A stretch of 64,000 nt of DNA from contig JAEKLQ010000032.1 of assembly GCA_019509785.1 (NCBI GenBank), positions 96,654 to 160,653 on the forward strand, read 5' to 3'. A program made the position numbers and the translations under genes. The DNA comes from Fibrobacterota bacterium. GTDB taxonomy: Bacteria > Fibrobacterota > Fibrobacteria > UBA11236. Shown here piece by piece: positions 1 to 8,806 of this stretch. The notes beneath the pieces are model-generated. The model saw only the letters and a program-made list of their open reading frames with translations. It was not told the origin of the DNA and made no database searches. Each line of letters begins with the position of its first letter. The stretch's first letter is position 1.

Positions 1-216
1 CAGTCCCGCCGCCTCCGGGAGAAATCCGATCTGTTGATGAAGGCGATGCAAGAGAGAAAAGTCCTGGAAAAGCTCAAGGAGCGCCGCCACTCGGAGTGGC
101 GCAAACAGAGGAACAAGCTGGAATACGCCAATATGGACGAGGCGTCGGCGGCTTTGCTGCGCCGGGCCTCGGAAACGCATCCCGTCCCCGCTTCCGGTTC
201 CGCCGCCCCGGAATGA
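1..216 (+). CDS. fliJ: FliJ-like flagellar export chaperone, C-terminal part
   Basis: This is the 3' end of a gene that enters from the left edge; the reading frame is open from base 1. The visible residues are highly charged and helical, with the run ERKVLEKLKERRHSEW followed by LEYANMDEASAALLRR. That matches the C-terminal coiled coil of FliJ, a soluble chaperone/stalk protein of the flagellar type III export apparatus. The stop codon overlaps the ATG of the next gene (ATGA). Upstream flagellar genes such as fliI would be expected outside the window. The call rests on a short tail only, so another coiled-coil protein is possible. Confidence 0.65.
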   Translation, partial: QSRRLREKSDLLMKAMQERKVLEKLKERRHSEWRKQRNKLEYANMDEASAALLRRASETHPVPASGSAAPE

Positions 217-3200
217 ATCGCCGCATGGCTCCATCCCTGTCCCATCCGGCGCCGCCCCGTTCCGGTCCCCGTTCCGCGGCGGCCTTCGTCCTCGCCGCCG
301 CGGTTTCCGTTTCCGCCTTGAATCATACCGTCACCGATTTCCGGTTGGACTGGAACGGCGCGGCTTCCGATACGTTTTTCCTCGATGCGGGATGGAAGGA
401 TTCCCTACTGCTGAAGGCCAAGCGCAACGCATTTAAGACGATGCTGGTAGCAAGGCTGAACGAGGATGCGCAGGGCCACATCCTGAATTCGCCCGGGGGC
501 GGCGCGGCAGCCGCCGTAACGGGCGACTACGGATTCAAGGTGGCCTACCTGCAATGGAATTCGCCCCATACCGCGGCCAACGCCAACAGTCCCGGCCCCG
601 CGGACATCATGGTGAAAAACATCGCCCTAAGCCCCGATACGGCGGCCATAGACGTGGCCGGTACCATCATCGCCGGTCAAGAGGTGCCGGGCAAGCCCCC
701 GCCCGTTTTCCTCAACTTCGCGGCCGACGGCCCCAAGTACGCGGCCTATTGGGGATCGAATACCGCTCCGGGGCCCATCCGGCGTACGACCCATCTCAAT
801 GCCGCGTCCGGCGCCCCAACGGCGTCGTGGGGTCAGGACGTCACTCCGACGGCGCCCGTCGCGGCCGCGGGTTACGGCAAGGTGGGAATGGGCCAGCGAC
901 CCGGATCGGGCGGCGAGGATTACGCCTTGGCTTACGAAACCAAGCTCTTCCCGGGCCAATTCGAAATCCGTTGGGAATCCATCGGGGCCGGCACCTCGGT
1001 CGCTTCGGCGCTTTATAATACCGCCCAGTGGCCCCAGGATTTCGCGGTGGCATTGGACTCCTCCGGAAACACCATGGTGCTGTGGCGCGAGCAACAGGCG
1101 GTGAACCAAGGTTCCAAAAGCGATATGTGGATGGTCGGATTCGATCCTTCGCATACCGAGATTTATCCGCCTACCAAGATCGAGACGGATATTTTCGCCG
1201 ATGATACGGTCTCCACGACGACTACCGCCTTTACGCATTACTATCGTCCCTTCGCCATCACCAGCCAGGCCAATAAACGTTTCCTGATCCTGTTCGGCAG
1301 CCCCGGCAGCCTTCCCGCGGGCGCAGGCCAATCCCGCATCTACGCCCGATCCCTGACCCTCGATTCCCTCGGGCCCGGCGTACATGATCTTTCCGCTCGG
1401 ACCGATCTTACGCCTCCGGGAGACGTCGCGCCCTTCCGCTACATGTATCCGGACGTGCGCTCATCGCGCGATCGCGTAGCGGTCGCCTGGTTCAAGCGCG
1501 GGCCCACCAACTTCACGCAGCGCCTGATGGGTAGCATCTTCAACAAGAACGGCCCGGTATATACCACCCAGGGGCGGGTGGACATGGATTTCACGAACGA
1601 TTTCATCTCCTTCGGACCCCCCACCAACGGTCTTTGGTATCAATACCACTATTTCAAATGCGCGAATCTCGCCTTGGATGAAAAAGGCGACATGGTGGTG
1701 GCCTACGATAGCGGGACCGCGGCCAAGGTCGCCCTGGTGAGGAATACGCCTATCTACAACGATTCAGGCGCATTCATCAGCAAAATCCTGGAAGTGAAAA
1801 ACCCGGCTATCCCCTCCTTCGTTTTCGATCCCGCATCCGACTCGGTCGCTTTCCAGGTTCCGCTCGTGAGCGCGCTCGACTCCGGTTACAGCCGGGTCAA
1901 GGTAGCCCTCTCCGCGGACTCCGCTTTCGGGGCGCCGGATGCCGGCTTCCAAACCCTCGCGGGCCCCAGCGCGGGCACGCGGCGGTATTTCCGGTACAAA
2001 GTGGAATTGTCGACCAATATCACCGGAGATACGGCCACGTCCAATCTCAAGACCGCCAAGGTCAAATCGGTGCGGATCGATTACGATATCAAGCCCTGGA
2101 AACCGCAGGTCGATTCGCTCAAGATCGGAGCCGCCGCTTTCGCGGCATACGATCCGTTTTCGTCCTATAGCCTGCTTCCGCGCAAGGATTCCCTGAAGCT
2201 CATCGTATCCGGCTTCGATGCCGACGATGACGGCATGGCCTTCCGCGTTCAGCTGGGCGGCCGCGTTTATCCGGACGTTAACGGCTCGCGCACGGCTCCG
2301 GGAAGGTTTCGCGCCGTGATCAGCGTAATGCCTCCCGATACCCTTCTCGACCCGCTGCCGCTGAAACTCACTGCCGTCGATCCGCAAGCATGGGCCAGCG
2401 CGCCCGCCAATGCGCTTTTCGGCTACAACAATATCCCGCCAACGCAGACGGTCACGATCTACCGCGGGAGAGGGCGCGATTCGGCGTCGGTTTTCCGGCC
2501 CTCGGGGGGCGGGACGGATACCCTGCATCCCGCATCGGGCGATTTGATCGTTTTGCAGACCGGGGATTCGCTCGCGGTGAAGGCGAAGTACACGGATGGC
2601 AACGACGATAACATCACCGCTCAATGGTTCCGCAATTCGACTCGCATGGGCACGCGACCGCTGCCGGTCACGGATTCCCTGACCTTCAAGTTCACGCCCG
2701 ATCATCTGAATCCCTGGATCGACACCTTGGTCCTATCCGTTTCCGATCCCAACGTCACGCTTTCGCAACGTTTCCCGGTGCGCATCAACCGGAATCCGGA
2801 AATCGATACGGTATGGCACGCGGCCTACCAAGGCAAGGACTCGGTCTGGAAATCCGGGCCCTTCGATCGGGTCAGCGACTTCGCCTCCGATACCGGATTG
2901 ATCATCCCGGCGGGGCTTCCGACCAGGGTGCAGGCGGTCGTCTCGGATTCGGATATGGCCTATGGCGACAGCGTGGGCGTTCGCTGGAAGGTATGGCGGA
3001 AAGGGACCAGCGCTTGCCCCACGGGGAACATGGCCTGCTACCAGATCGTCGATTCGGCGGATGGGGAAACCCTGACGCGGGTTTTTTCGACTCCCGAACA
3101 ATACCTGACCGTAAGGGTGACCGACAAGTCGGGCGCTTTCCGGGAACGCCGGCTTTGGCTGGAGTATCCGGTGCTCGACACGGCGGGGACCACCGACTTC

Positions 3201-4937
3201 GCCGCTTCCGTGAAATCCCTCACCTCCGGAATCGACTTCATCATCGGCGCGGAACAGCATGATACCGTGCTGCATGCGGAGATCCGGAGCCAAGGAAGTT
3301 CGCCCCTGCGGATCGTTTCGGTGGCCACGCAACGGAACGATCGCAAGTGGCTGAACGTCAATCTGGAATGGCTCACCGGCTCGCCGCCCCGGCCCGATAG
3401 CGCCAAGTTCGCCGGTCCCACCACGGCCAACGCCTTAGCCGGCGGGAAAACGATTTCCTTGCCCCCCGGGGCCACCCTCGGCTTCGACTTCCGCTTCCTG
3501 AGCGATTCCCTGCGCGGCGACAGCGTGCTGATCGATACCCTTCTGGTGCAAACCAACGACTTCGCCAACCCCGTGCTCAAGATCCCGTTCCGCATGGTCT
3601 ACAACGATCTTCCCTTGGTCACCTTGGGCGTGCCGGGGCTCCCGGGAGCCGGCCCTCCGGGCGGCTACAACGCCGCGGGCCTTCCCCGGTTCCTGCCGGC
3701 GCGCTCCACGCTATCCCTCGCCTTCTCGGAAACGGTCCGCATCGCCGATCCCTCCAAGGTCATCCGCGTGTATTCCTTGCTCGACTCCCTCAAGTATCCG
3801 CGCGGATTCCATGACATCCACGGGAACTTCGAGTATGTACGGAAGCGCGCCCCCAAACGGGCCGCGGGCGGTTCAGGCGCGGGGACCAGCCTCGCCCTCG
3901 CCAAAGCCGCGGCGGGCAATTTCGGCCTGGCCAAGGGAGCGGTCGCGGACTCCCTCGCCGACCAATTGATTTTCACGCCGGCTTACGATCGCCCCTCCGA
4001 TTCCCTGAAGGTGACGCCCCTCCCGGGCTTCTTCGTCTACCGCGACATCCTGCGCATTCGCCTCAGCAACGGGATCGTCGATCGCGCGGGCAACGGTTTG
4101 GATTTGCGCCTGGACAAGAAAGCCGCCGCTCCCGGCAGCCTGGACACCGTGTTCCAGGCCAGGGTGGATACCAGCGTCTTCAGGGTAACCGGTACCGTTC
4201 CCGATGCCGGGGGAAAAGGATGGGGTCCCGAGGATCCCATCCGTATCCGCTTCAATCGGAAGCTGGCGCTGCCTCCTCCCGCCGGGAGGGACACCTTGAC
4301 CTTGCTCGCGCTGGGTTCCTTGAAGGCCGCCGATAGCCGCGCCATCCGGGTCACCTCGGTTTACCGTCCCGGACGCCCCTATGATTTCCAATCGATATCC
4401 CTGGAAGAAGGGGATTCGGCATTGCTCCTGCACGTCCGGCCGCGCCTGCCGGCGGAGGACACCGTCACCGTGGAATTGTCCGGCGGCATCCTCGACAGCT
4501 CCGGCCTGCCTCTCGACGGCAACGGCGACGGCATCCCCCAATGGCTTTATGATCGCCGCGATACCGTGGACCAGTTCTCTTTCTCCTTCGGGACCAGCCA
4601 GGCCGAATTCTACGTATTCCCCAACCCATTCCGCTTCGGCGACCCCCGCCATCGCGAGAAGGGGACCATTACCTTCAAGAACCTGAATTCGTTGCATGGA
4701 TTTACCGCGGGAGACGAACTGACCTTGCGGGTGCATACCCTCAATGGCGACCTCGTATACGATTCGGGCTTGCGTAACGGCGATCCGCTCGGTCCGACGC
4801 GCAGGCAATCCACCAGCCTGGACTGGGACCTCAAGAACGACGGGGGCTCGACGGTGGGGACCGGCGTTTACATCTACAGCCTGAGCACGGGAGGCAGAAC
4901 CCTGCTGCATAAGGGCAAGGTGGCCGTGGTGCGATAG
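213..4937 (+). CDS. Large secreted multidomain protein with Ig-like modules and C-terminal FlgD-like sorting-type domain
   Basis: The 1574-aa product begins at ATG 213, overlapping the fliJ stop by 4 nt; an in-frame upstream extension lies inside fliJ and is discounted. A basic N-terminus and a hydrophobic stretch (AAAFVLAAAVSVSAL, about residues 25-40) look like a signal peptide or anchor. The body is beta-rich. One region (about 990-1130) resembles ASH/choice-of-anchor domains. Two stretches (about 1160-1330 and 1360-1460) resemble SbsA/Big_5 Ig-like folds, ending in phrases such as NGIVDRAGNGLDL. The last 110 residues begin with FYVFPNPFRFG and end in GTGVYIYSLSTGG...GKVAVVR, typical of FlgD-like or T9SS-type tails. 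Cell-surface or secreted function is inferred; the substrate is unknown. Linkage to fliJ may be positional only. Confidence 0.7.
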   Translation: MNRRMAPSLSHPAPPRSGPRSAAAFVLAAAVSVSALNHTVTDFRLDWNGAASDTFFLDAGWKDSLLLKAKRNAFKTMLVARLNEDAQGHILNSPGGGAAAAVTGDYGFKVAYLQWNSPHTAANANSPGPADIMVKNIALSPDTAAIDVAGTIIAGQEVPGKPPPVFLNFAADGPKYAAYWGSNTAPGPIRRTTHLNAASGAPTASWGQDVTPTAPVAAAGYGKVGMGQRPGSGGEDYALAYETKLFPGQFEIRWESIGAGTSVASALYNTAQWPQDFAVALDSSGNTMVLWREQQAVNQGSKSDMWMVGFDPSHTEIYPPTKIETDIFADDTVSTTTTAFTHYYRPFAITSQANKRFLILFGSPGSLPAGAGQSRIYARSLTLDSLGPGVHDLSARTDLTPPGDVAPFRYMYPDVRSSRDRVAVAWFKRGPTNFTQRLMGSIFNKNGPVYTTQGRVDMDFTNDFISFGPPTNGLWYQYHYFKCANLALDEKGDMVVAYDSGTAAKVALVRNTPIYNDSGAFISKILEVKNPAIPSFVFDPASDSVAFQVPLVSALDSGYSRVKVALSADSAFGAPDAGFQTLAGPSAGTRRYFRYKVELSTNITGDTATSNLKTAKVKSVRIDYDIKPWKPQVDSLKIGAAAFAAYDPFSSYSLLPRKDSLKLIVSGFDADDDGMAFRVQLGGRVYPDVNGSRTAPGRFRAVISVMPPDTLLDPLPLKLTAVDPQAWASAPANALFGYNNIPPTQTVTIYRGRGRDSASVFRPSGGGTDTLHPASGDLIVLQTGDSLAVKAKYTDGNDDNITAQWFRNSTRMGTRPLPVTDSLTFKFTPDHLNPWIDTLVLSVSDPNVTLSQRFPVRINRNPEIDTVWHAAYQGKDSVWKSGPFDRVSDFASDTGLIIPAGLPTRVQAVVSDSDMAYGDSVGVRWKVWRKGTSACPTGNMACYQIVDSADGETLTRVFSTPEQYLTVRVTDKSGAFRERRLWLEYPVLDTAGTTDFAASVKSLTSGIDFIIGAEQHDTVLHAEIRSQGSSPLRIVSVATQRNDRKWLNVNLEWLTGSPPRPDSAKFAGPTTANALAGGKTISLPPGATLGFDFRFLSDSLRGDSVLIDTLLVQTNDFANPVLKIPFRMVYNDLPLVTLGVPGLPGAGPPGGYNAAGLPRFLPARSTLSLAFSETVRIADPSKVIRVYSLLDSLKYPRGFHDIHGNFEYVRKRAPKRAAGGSGAGTSLALAKAAAGNFGLAKGAVADSLADQLIFTPAYDRPSDSLKVTPLPGFFVYRDILRIRLSNGIVDRAGNGLDLRLDKKAAAPGSLDTVFQARVDTSVFRVTGTVPDAGGKGWGPEDPIRIRFNRKLALPPPAGRDTLTLLALGSLKAADSRAIRVTSVYRPGRPYDFQSISLEEGDSALLLHVRPRLPAEDTVTVELSGGILDSSGLPLDGNGDGIPQWLYDRRDTVDQFSFSFGTSQAEFYVFPNPFRFGDPRHREKGTITFKNLNSLHGFTAGDELTLRVHTLNGDLVYDSGLRNGDPLGPTRRQSTSLDWDLKNDGGSTVGTGVYIYSLSTGGRTLLHKGKVAVVR

Positions 4938-5025
4938 CCGAATGGAAACCGGGGAATCGGGCTAAAAAGGAAGCGCCGATCCTCCCCGGAAACCCCGCGA
5001 CCGGCCCCGACTACCCCCATTTTTC

Positions 5026-5031
5026 TACCTT
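5026..5031 (+). promoter_or_regulatory. Candidate -10 element of a leaderless secA transcript
   Basis: TACCTT lies 8 nt before the secA ATG and no purine-rich Shine-Dalgarno sequence is present between them. A transcript starting 6-8 nt downstream would begin at or next to the start codon. No convincing -35 box is visible. Confidence 0.4.
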
Positions 5032-5039
5032 ACTCCCGC

Positions 5040-7982
5040 ATGATTCTCAATGCCGTACTCGCCAAAGTATTCGGGACCAGCCACGAGCGCGAAGTAAAGC
5101 GTCTCGGGCCCAAAGTGGAGGCCATCAACGCCTTGAGTCCCGCCGTGGAGGCCTTGGACGACGAGGCCCTGGCCGCCAAGACCGTCGAGCTGCGCCAGCG
5201 CCTCGCCGAGGGGAAAACCCTGGACGATATCCTTCCCGAGGCCTTCGCCGTCTGCCGCGAAGCCGCCGATCGCCGCCTGGGCATGTTGAACATCCTCAAT
5301 CCGGATTACGCGTTCGACTTCGCCAAGCTTTCGCCCGCCTCGCGGGCCCTAGCCGAAGACGCCCGCCGCAAGCTCCAGATCGGCGTCCCCGAACCTGCCG
5401 AAGGCGAGCCGCCCCTGCCTCCCGCCGTCCCGCACCACACCTTAATGTTCCCGGCTTCCTTCTACGGGGAGATCCGCACGCTCCATTCCGAAAGCCGCTA
5501 CCCGTTCCGCTACCGTCCCTTCGACGTGCAGCTGATAGGCGGCATGGTCCTGCACGAAGGCAAGATCGCCGAAATGAAAACCGGCGAAGGCAAGACCGTG
5601 GTCGCGACCCTGCCTTGCTACCTCAACGGCTTGGAGGGCAAGGGCGTGCACGTGGTGACGGTGAACGATTACCTCGCCAAACGCGACGCCCTCACCATGG
5701 GCAAGGTCTACCAGTTCCTCGGCCTCTCCGTGGGCATCATCGTGCACGGCCAGGACGAAGAGGAGAAGCGCGCGAACTACGCGTGCGACATCTCTTACGG
5801 CACCAACAACGAATTCGGCTTCGATTACCTGCGCGACAACATGGCGCATAACATCGAAGAGTGCGTCCAGCGCGAGCTGAACTTCGCCATCGTCGACGAA
5901 GTGGACTCCATCCTCGTGGACGAAGCGCGTACGCCCCTCATCATCTCGGGCCCGGCCGAGCAGTCCACCGAGAAGTACAAGCAGGCCAACGAGGTGGTGC
6001 GCTACCTGGTGAAGGATACGCATTTCACCTTGGACGAGAAGGAGAAGCACGTTTCGCTCACCGAAGAGGGCGTGAACGTCTGCGAGGATAAGTTGAAGCT
6101 GGAGAACCTCTACGGCGATACCAACGTCGAGTGGGTCCACCATATCCAGCAGGCCCTGCGCGCCCACATCATCTTCAAGCGCGACGTCGATTACATGGTG
6201 CGCAACCGCCAGGTCGTCATCGTGGACGAGTTCACGGGCCGCCTCATGGAAGGGCGCCGCTACTCCGAGGGCCTCCACCAGGCCATCGAAGCCAAGGAAA
6301 ACGTCCCCATCATGCGGGAAAACCAGACCTTGGCCACCATCACCTTCCAGAACCTTTTCCGCCTGTACAAGAAGCTGGGCGGCATGACCGGCACGGCCGA
6401 CACCGAGGCCACCGAGTTCCACCAGATCTATAAGCTGAAGGTGGTGGTCATCCCCACCAACCGGCCCATGGTCCGTCAGGATCAGGACGACTTGATCTAC
6501 AAGACACGGCGCGAGAAGGTCCAGGCCATCGTGGCCGATCTCAAGGAGCGCCATGCCAAGGGCCAGCCCGTGCTGGTCGGCACCGTGTCCATCGAGAAGT
6601 CCGAAGAGTTGAGCGGATTCCTCCTGCGCGAAGGCATTCCCCACGAGGTCTTGAACGCCAAGCACCATCAGAAGGAGGCCGGCATCATCGAAGGCGCCGG
6701 CCAGGTGGGCAAGGTCACCATCGCCACCAACATGGCCGGCCGCGGCACCGACATCCAGCTCGGGCCCGGCGTGACCGAACGGGGCGGACTCTACGTGCTC
6801 GGCACCGAGCGCCATGAGAGCCGCCGCATCGATAACCAGTTGCGCGGCCGTTCGGGCCGCCAGGGGGATCCGGGCGAATCCCGCTTCTACCTGTCCCTGG
6901 AAGACGATCTGATGCGCATCTTCGGATCGGATCGCATTTCGCGCATCATGGACCGGCTCGGCGTGGAGGAAGGCGAGGTGATTTCGCATTCCCTCGTCAA
7001 CCGCGCCATCGCCACGGCGCAGAAGCGCGTGGAAGGCCAGAACTTCGAGATCCGCAAGCATTTGCTGGAATACGACGACGTCATGAACAAGCAGCGCACC
7101 GTCATCTACGGCCTGCGCCGCCGCATCCTGCAAGGCGAGGAGATCAAGGACGAAATCGAATCCCGCGTGGAAGACGCCGCCGACCAGGTCGTGTCCCAGT
7201 ATGCCTTGGCGGGGAACTATCCCGAGAATTGGGAATTGGACAACCTCTACGCCGAACTGAAGCGCGCCTTCGACATCGATTACGCCATCGTCGATGACGT
7301 GCTGCATTACCAGACCGCCGAGCAGACGGTGGAGCAGGTGATCGCCAAGTGCAAGGAGAAGTACGCCGCCATCGAGGCCGGGCTGGGATCGGAACAGCTC
7401 CGCGAAATCGAACGCCAGGTCTTATTGGGGGTGATCGACCATCTGTGGCGCGAGCATCTCTACGCCATGGACCATCTGCGCGACGCCACCCGTTTCCGCG
7501 GTTACGCCCAGAAGGATCCTCTCCAGGAATACAAGAAGGAAGGCTTCGCGATGTTCGCCACCACCTTGGAGCGCATCGCCATGGACGTCACCCAGCGCAT
7601 CCTGCACATCGATCCCGATTTCCTGAAACGGCAACAGGAGGCGATGGTACACGCCCGGGAACTGGAACAGGCCCGCATGCGCCAAATGCAATTCAGCTCG
7701 CCCGACGTCGCCTTGCCCCAGGGTTTCGCGCCCCCGAATCCCACGGTGGAAGGCCCCGAACGGGACGGGCCCGCCATCCGCGTGGTCCCCGCGCAGTCTC
7801 CCCGGCCCGCCCAGCCGCAGCCCGGCCCGCGGCCGGCCGCAGGCCCGGGTCCCCGTCCGGGCCCGCAGATGCGAACCATGCCCGCCGGCCCCGCCATCGA
7901 CGTGAAGAACATCGGCCGTAACGATCCTTGCCCGTGCGGCAGCGGCAAGAAGTTCAAGAAATGCCACGGAGAGAATCTCTGA
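5040..7982 (+). CDS. secA: Protein translocase ATPase SecA
   Basis: SecA is the ATPase motor that pushes unfolded preproteins through SecYEG. The 980-aa product carries Walker A (MKTGEGKT, about 179-186), the DEVDSILVDEARTPLIISG block, the VDEFTGRLMEGRRYSEGLHQAIEAKE segment, the helicase motif TNMAGRGTDIQLG, and a C-terminal zinc-binding tail DPCPCGSGKKFKKCH preceded by a Pro-rich linker. Oddly, about 78 residues (roughly 82-159) are inserted between REAADRRLG and RPFDVQLIGG, which are nearly contiguous in most SecA proteins. The start is ATG 5040, with no Shine-Dalgarno sequence but a close TACCTT hexamer. tmk overlaps its 3' end. Confidence 0.97.
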   Translation: MILNAVLAKVFGTSHEREVKRLGPKVEAINALSPAVEALDDEALAAKTVELRQRLAEGKTLDDILPEAFAVCREAADRRLGMLNILNPDYAFDFAKLSPASRALAEDARRKLQIGVPEPAEGEPPLPPAVPHHTLMFPASFYGEIRTLHSESRYPFRYRPFDVQLIGGMVLHEGKIAEMKTGEGKTVVATLPCYLNGLEGKGVHVVTVNDYLAKRDALTMGKVYQFLGLSVGIIVHGQDEEEKRANYACDISYGTNNEFGFDYLRDNMAHNIEECVQRELNFAIVDEVDSILVDEARTPLIISGPAEQSTEKYKQANEVVRYLVKDTHFTLDEKEKHVSLTEEGVNVCEDKLKLENLYGDTNVEWVHHIQQALRAHIIFKRDVDYMVRNRQVVIVDEFTGRLMEGRRYSEGLHQAIEAKENVPIMRENQTLATITFQNLFRLYKKLGGMTGTADTEATEFHQIYKLKVVVIPTNRPMVRQDQDDLIYKTRREKVQAIVADLKERHAKGQPVLVGTVSIEKSEELSGFLLREGIPHEVLNAKHHQKEAGIIEGAGQVGKVTIATNMAGRGTDIQLGPGVTERGGLYVLGTERHESRRIDNQLRGRSGRQGDPGESRFYLSLEDDLMRIFGSDRISRIMDRLGVEEGEVISHSLVNRAIATAQKRVEGQNFEIRKHLLEYDDVMNKQRTVIYGLRRRILQGEEIKDEIESRVEDAADQVVSQYALAGNYPENWELDNLYAELKRAFDIDYAIVDDVLHYQTAEQTVEQVIAKCKEKYAAIEAGLGSEQLREIERQVLLGVIDHLWREHLYAMDHLRDATRFRGYAQKDPLQEYKKEGFAMFATTLERIAMDVTQRILHIDPDFLKRQQEAMVHARELEQARMRQMQFSSPDVALPQGFAPPNPTVEGPERDGPAIRVVPAQSPRPAQPQPGPRPAAGPGPRPGPQMRTMPAGPAIDVKNIGRNDPCPCGSGKKFKKCHGENL

Positions 7983-8644
7983 CGTCCGTTCCGGGCGCCT
8001 TTTCCCAAGGCTCCCTTCCCGGCGGCTCTCCGCGTTTCTTTTCCCTGGAAGGGATCGATGGCAGCGGCAAGTCCACGCAATTGGCCCTGCTCGCCGACCG
8101 CCTGCGCGCGAAAGGGCGCGAAACCGTCACCGTGCGCGAGCCCGGAGGCACGCCGGTATCCGACGCCATCCGACAAATCCTCCTCTCTCCCGGCAATCGC
8201 GTCGCTCCCTCGGCGGAGCTTTTGCTCTTCTCGGCGGCCCGGGCCCAGTTGGCCGAAGAAGTCATCGCCCCGGCCCTTTCCGCCGGGAAAATCGTCCTTG
8301 CCGATCGCTTCGGCTGGTCGACCCTGGCTTACCAAGGCTATGGCCGCGGCCTCGACCAAGAGTCCATCTTCGAATTGTTCCGCATCGCCTGCGGCCCGGT
8401 TTGGCCCCTGCATAGCTTTCTCCTGGATCTGCCGGCATCCGAACTCGCCGGACGCTTGCGCTCCGGGGGCAGGGCGGCGGATCGGATGGAAAGCGCGGGC
8501 GAGGAATTCTTCGCCCGGGTGCGCGAGGGATACCGTTCCATCGCGAAGTCCTATCCGGATCGCTTCACCGTCCTGGACGCGTCGCTCCCGCCCGCAACCT
8601 TGCACGAGGCGATCGCCGGCAAGCTTGATCGCATGCTTGCTTAA
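7961..8644 (+). CDS. tmk: Thymidylate kinase
   Basis: dTMP kinase phosphorylates dTMP to dTDP for DNA synthesis. The 227-aa product contains the P-loop FFSLEGIDGSGKST, the DR(F/Y) motif in VLADRFGWSTLAYQGYGRG and the REPGGTP substrate loop, all diagnostic for Tmk. ATG 7961 lies inside the secA 3' end (22-nt overlap), suggesting translational coupling. About 20 extra residues precede the P-loop compared with typical family members, so a slightly later start after the secA stop is possible. The gene is co-directional with secA and presumably co-transcribed. Confidence 0.93.
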   Translation: MPRRESLTSVPGAFSQGSLPGGSPRFFSLEGIDGSGKSTQLALLADRLRAKGRETVTVREPGGTPVSDAIRQILLSPGNRVAPSAELLLFSAARAQLAEEVIAPALSAGKIVLADRFGWSTLAYQGYGRGLDQESIFELFRIACGPVWPLHSFLLDLPASELAGRLRSGGRAADRMESAGEEFFARVREGYRSIAKSYPDRFTVLDASLPPATLHEAIAGKLDRMLA

Positions 8645-8763
8645 GACCCCGCCACGATTCCCTGGTTAGCGAAATTTGTACATTCCTGGGAACTTCGCTT
8701 CCGATCGCCCGGCCGCGTCCGGAAGCGTCGATCCCGCGGGTCGCATATTTCCCCGGGGCATGC

Positions 8764-8769
8764 TAAAAT
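8764..8769 (+). promoter_or_regulatory. Candidate extended -10 promoter for ctpA
   Basis: TGCTAAAAT (extended -10 TGn plus TAAAAT) lies in the 162-nt gap between tmk and the protease gene, 37 nt before its ATG. A purine-rich AGGGAA lies just ahead of the start codon. No clear -35 hexamer is seen. Confidence 0.4.
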
Positions 8770-8806
8770 CGTCGGAGGGGGCGTCCTTCCGCCGCCAGGG
8801 AACAAG

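Noticed and set aside
5442..7307. 621-aa open frame on the minus strand opposite secA
   Set aside because: It is the complement of a strongly conserved secA. Its translation is rich in His/Leu/Val/Asp without domain motifs, as expected of a GC-rich antisense shadow.
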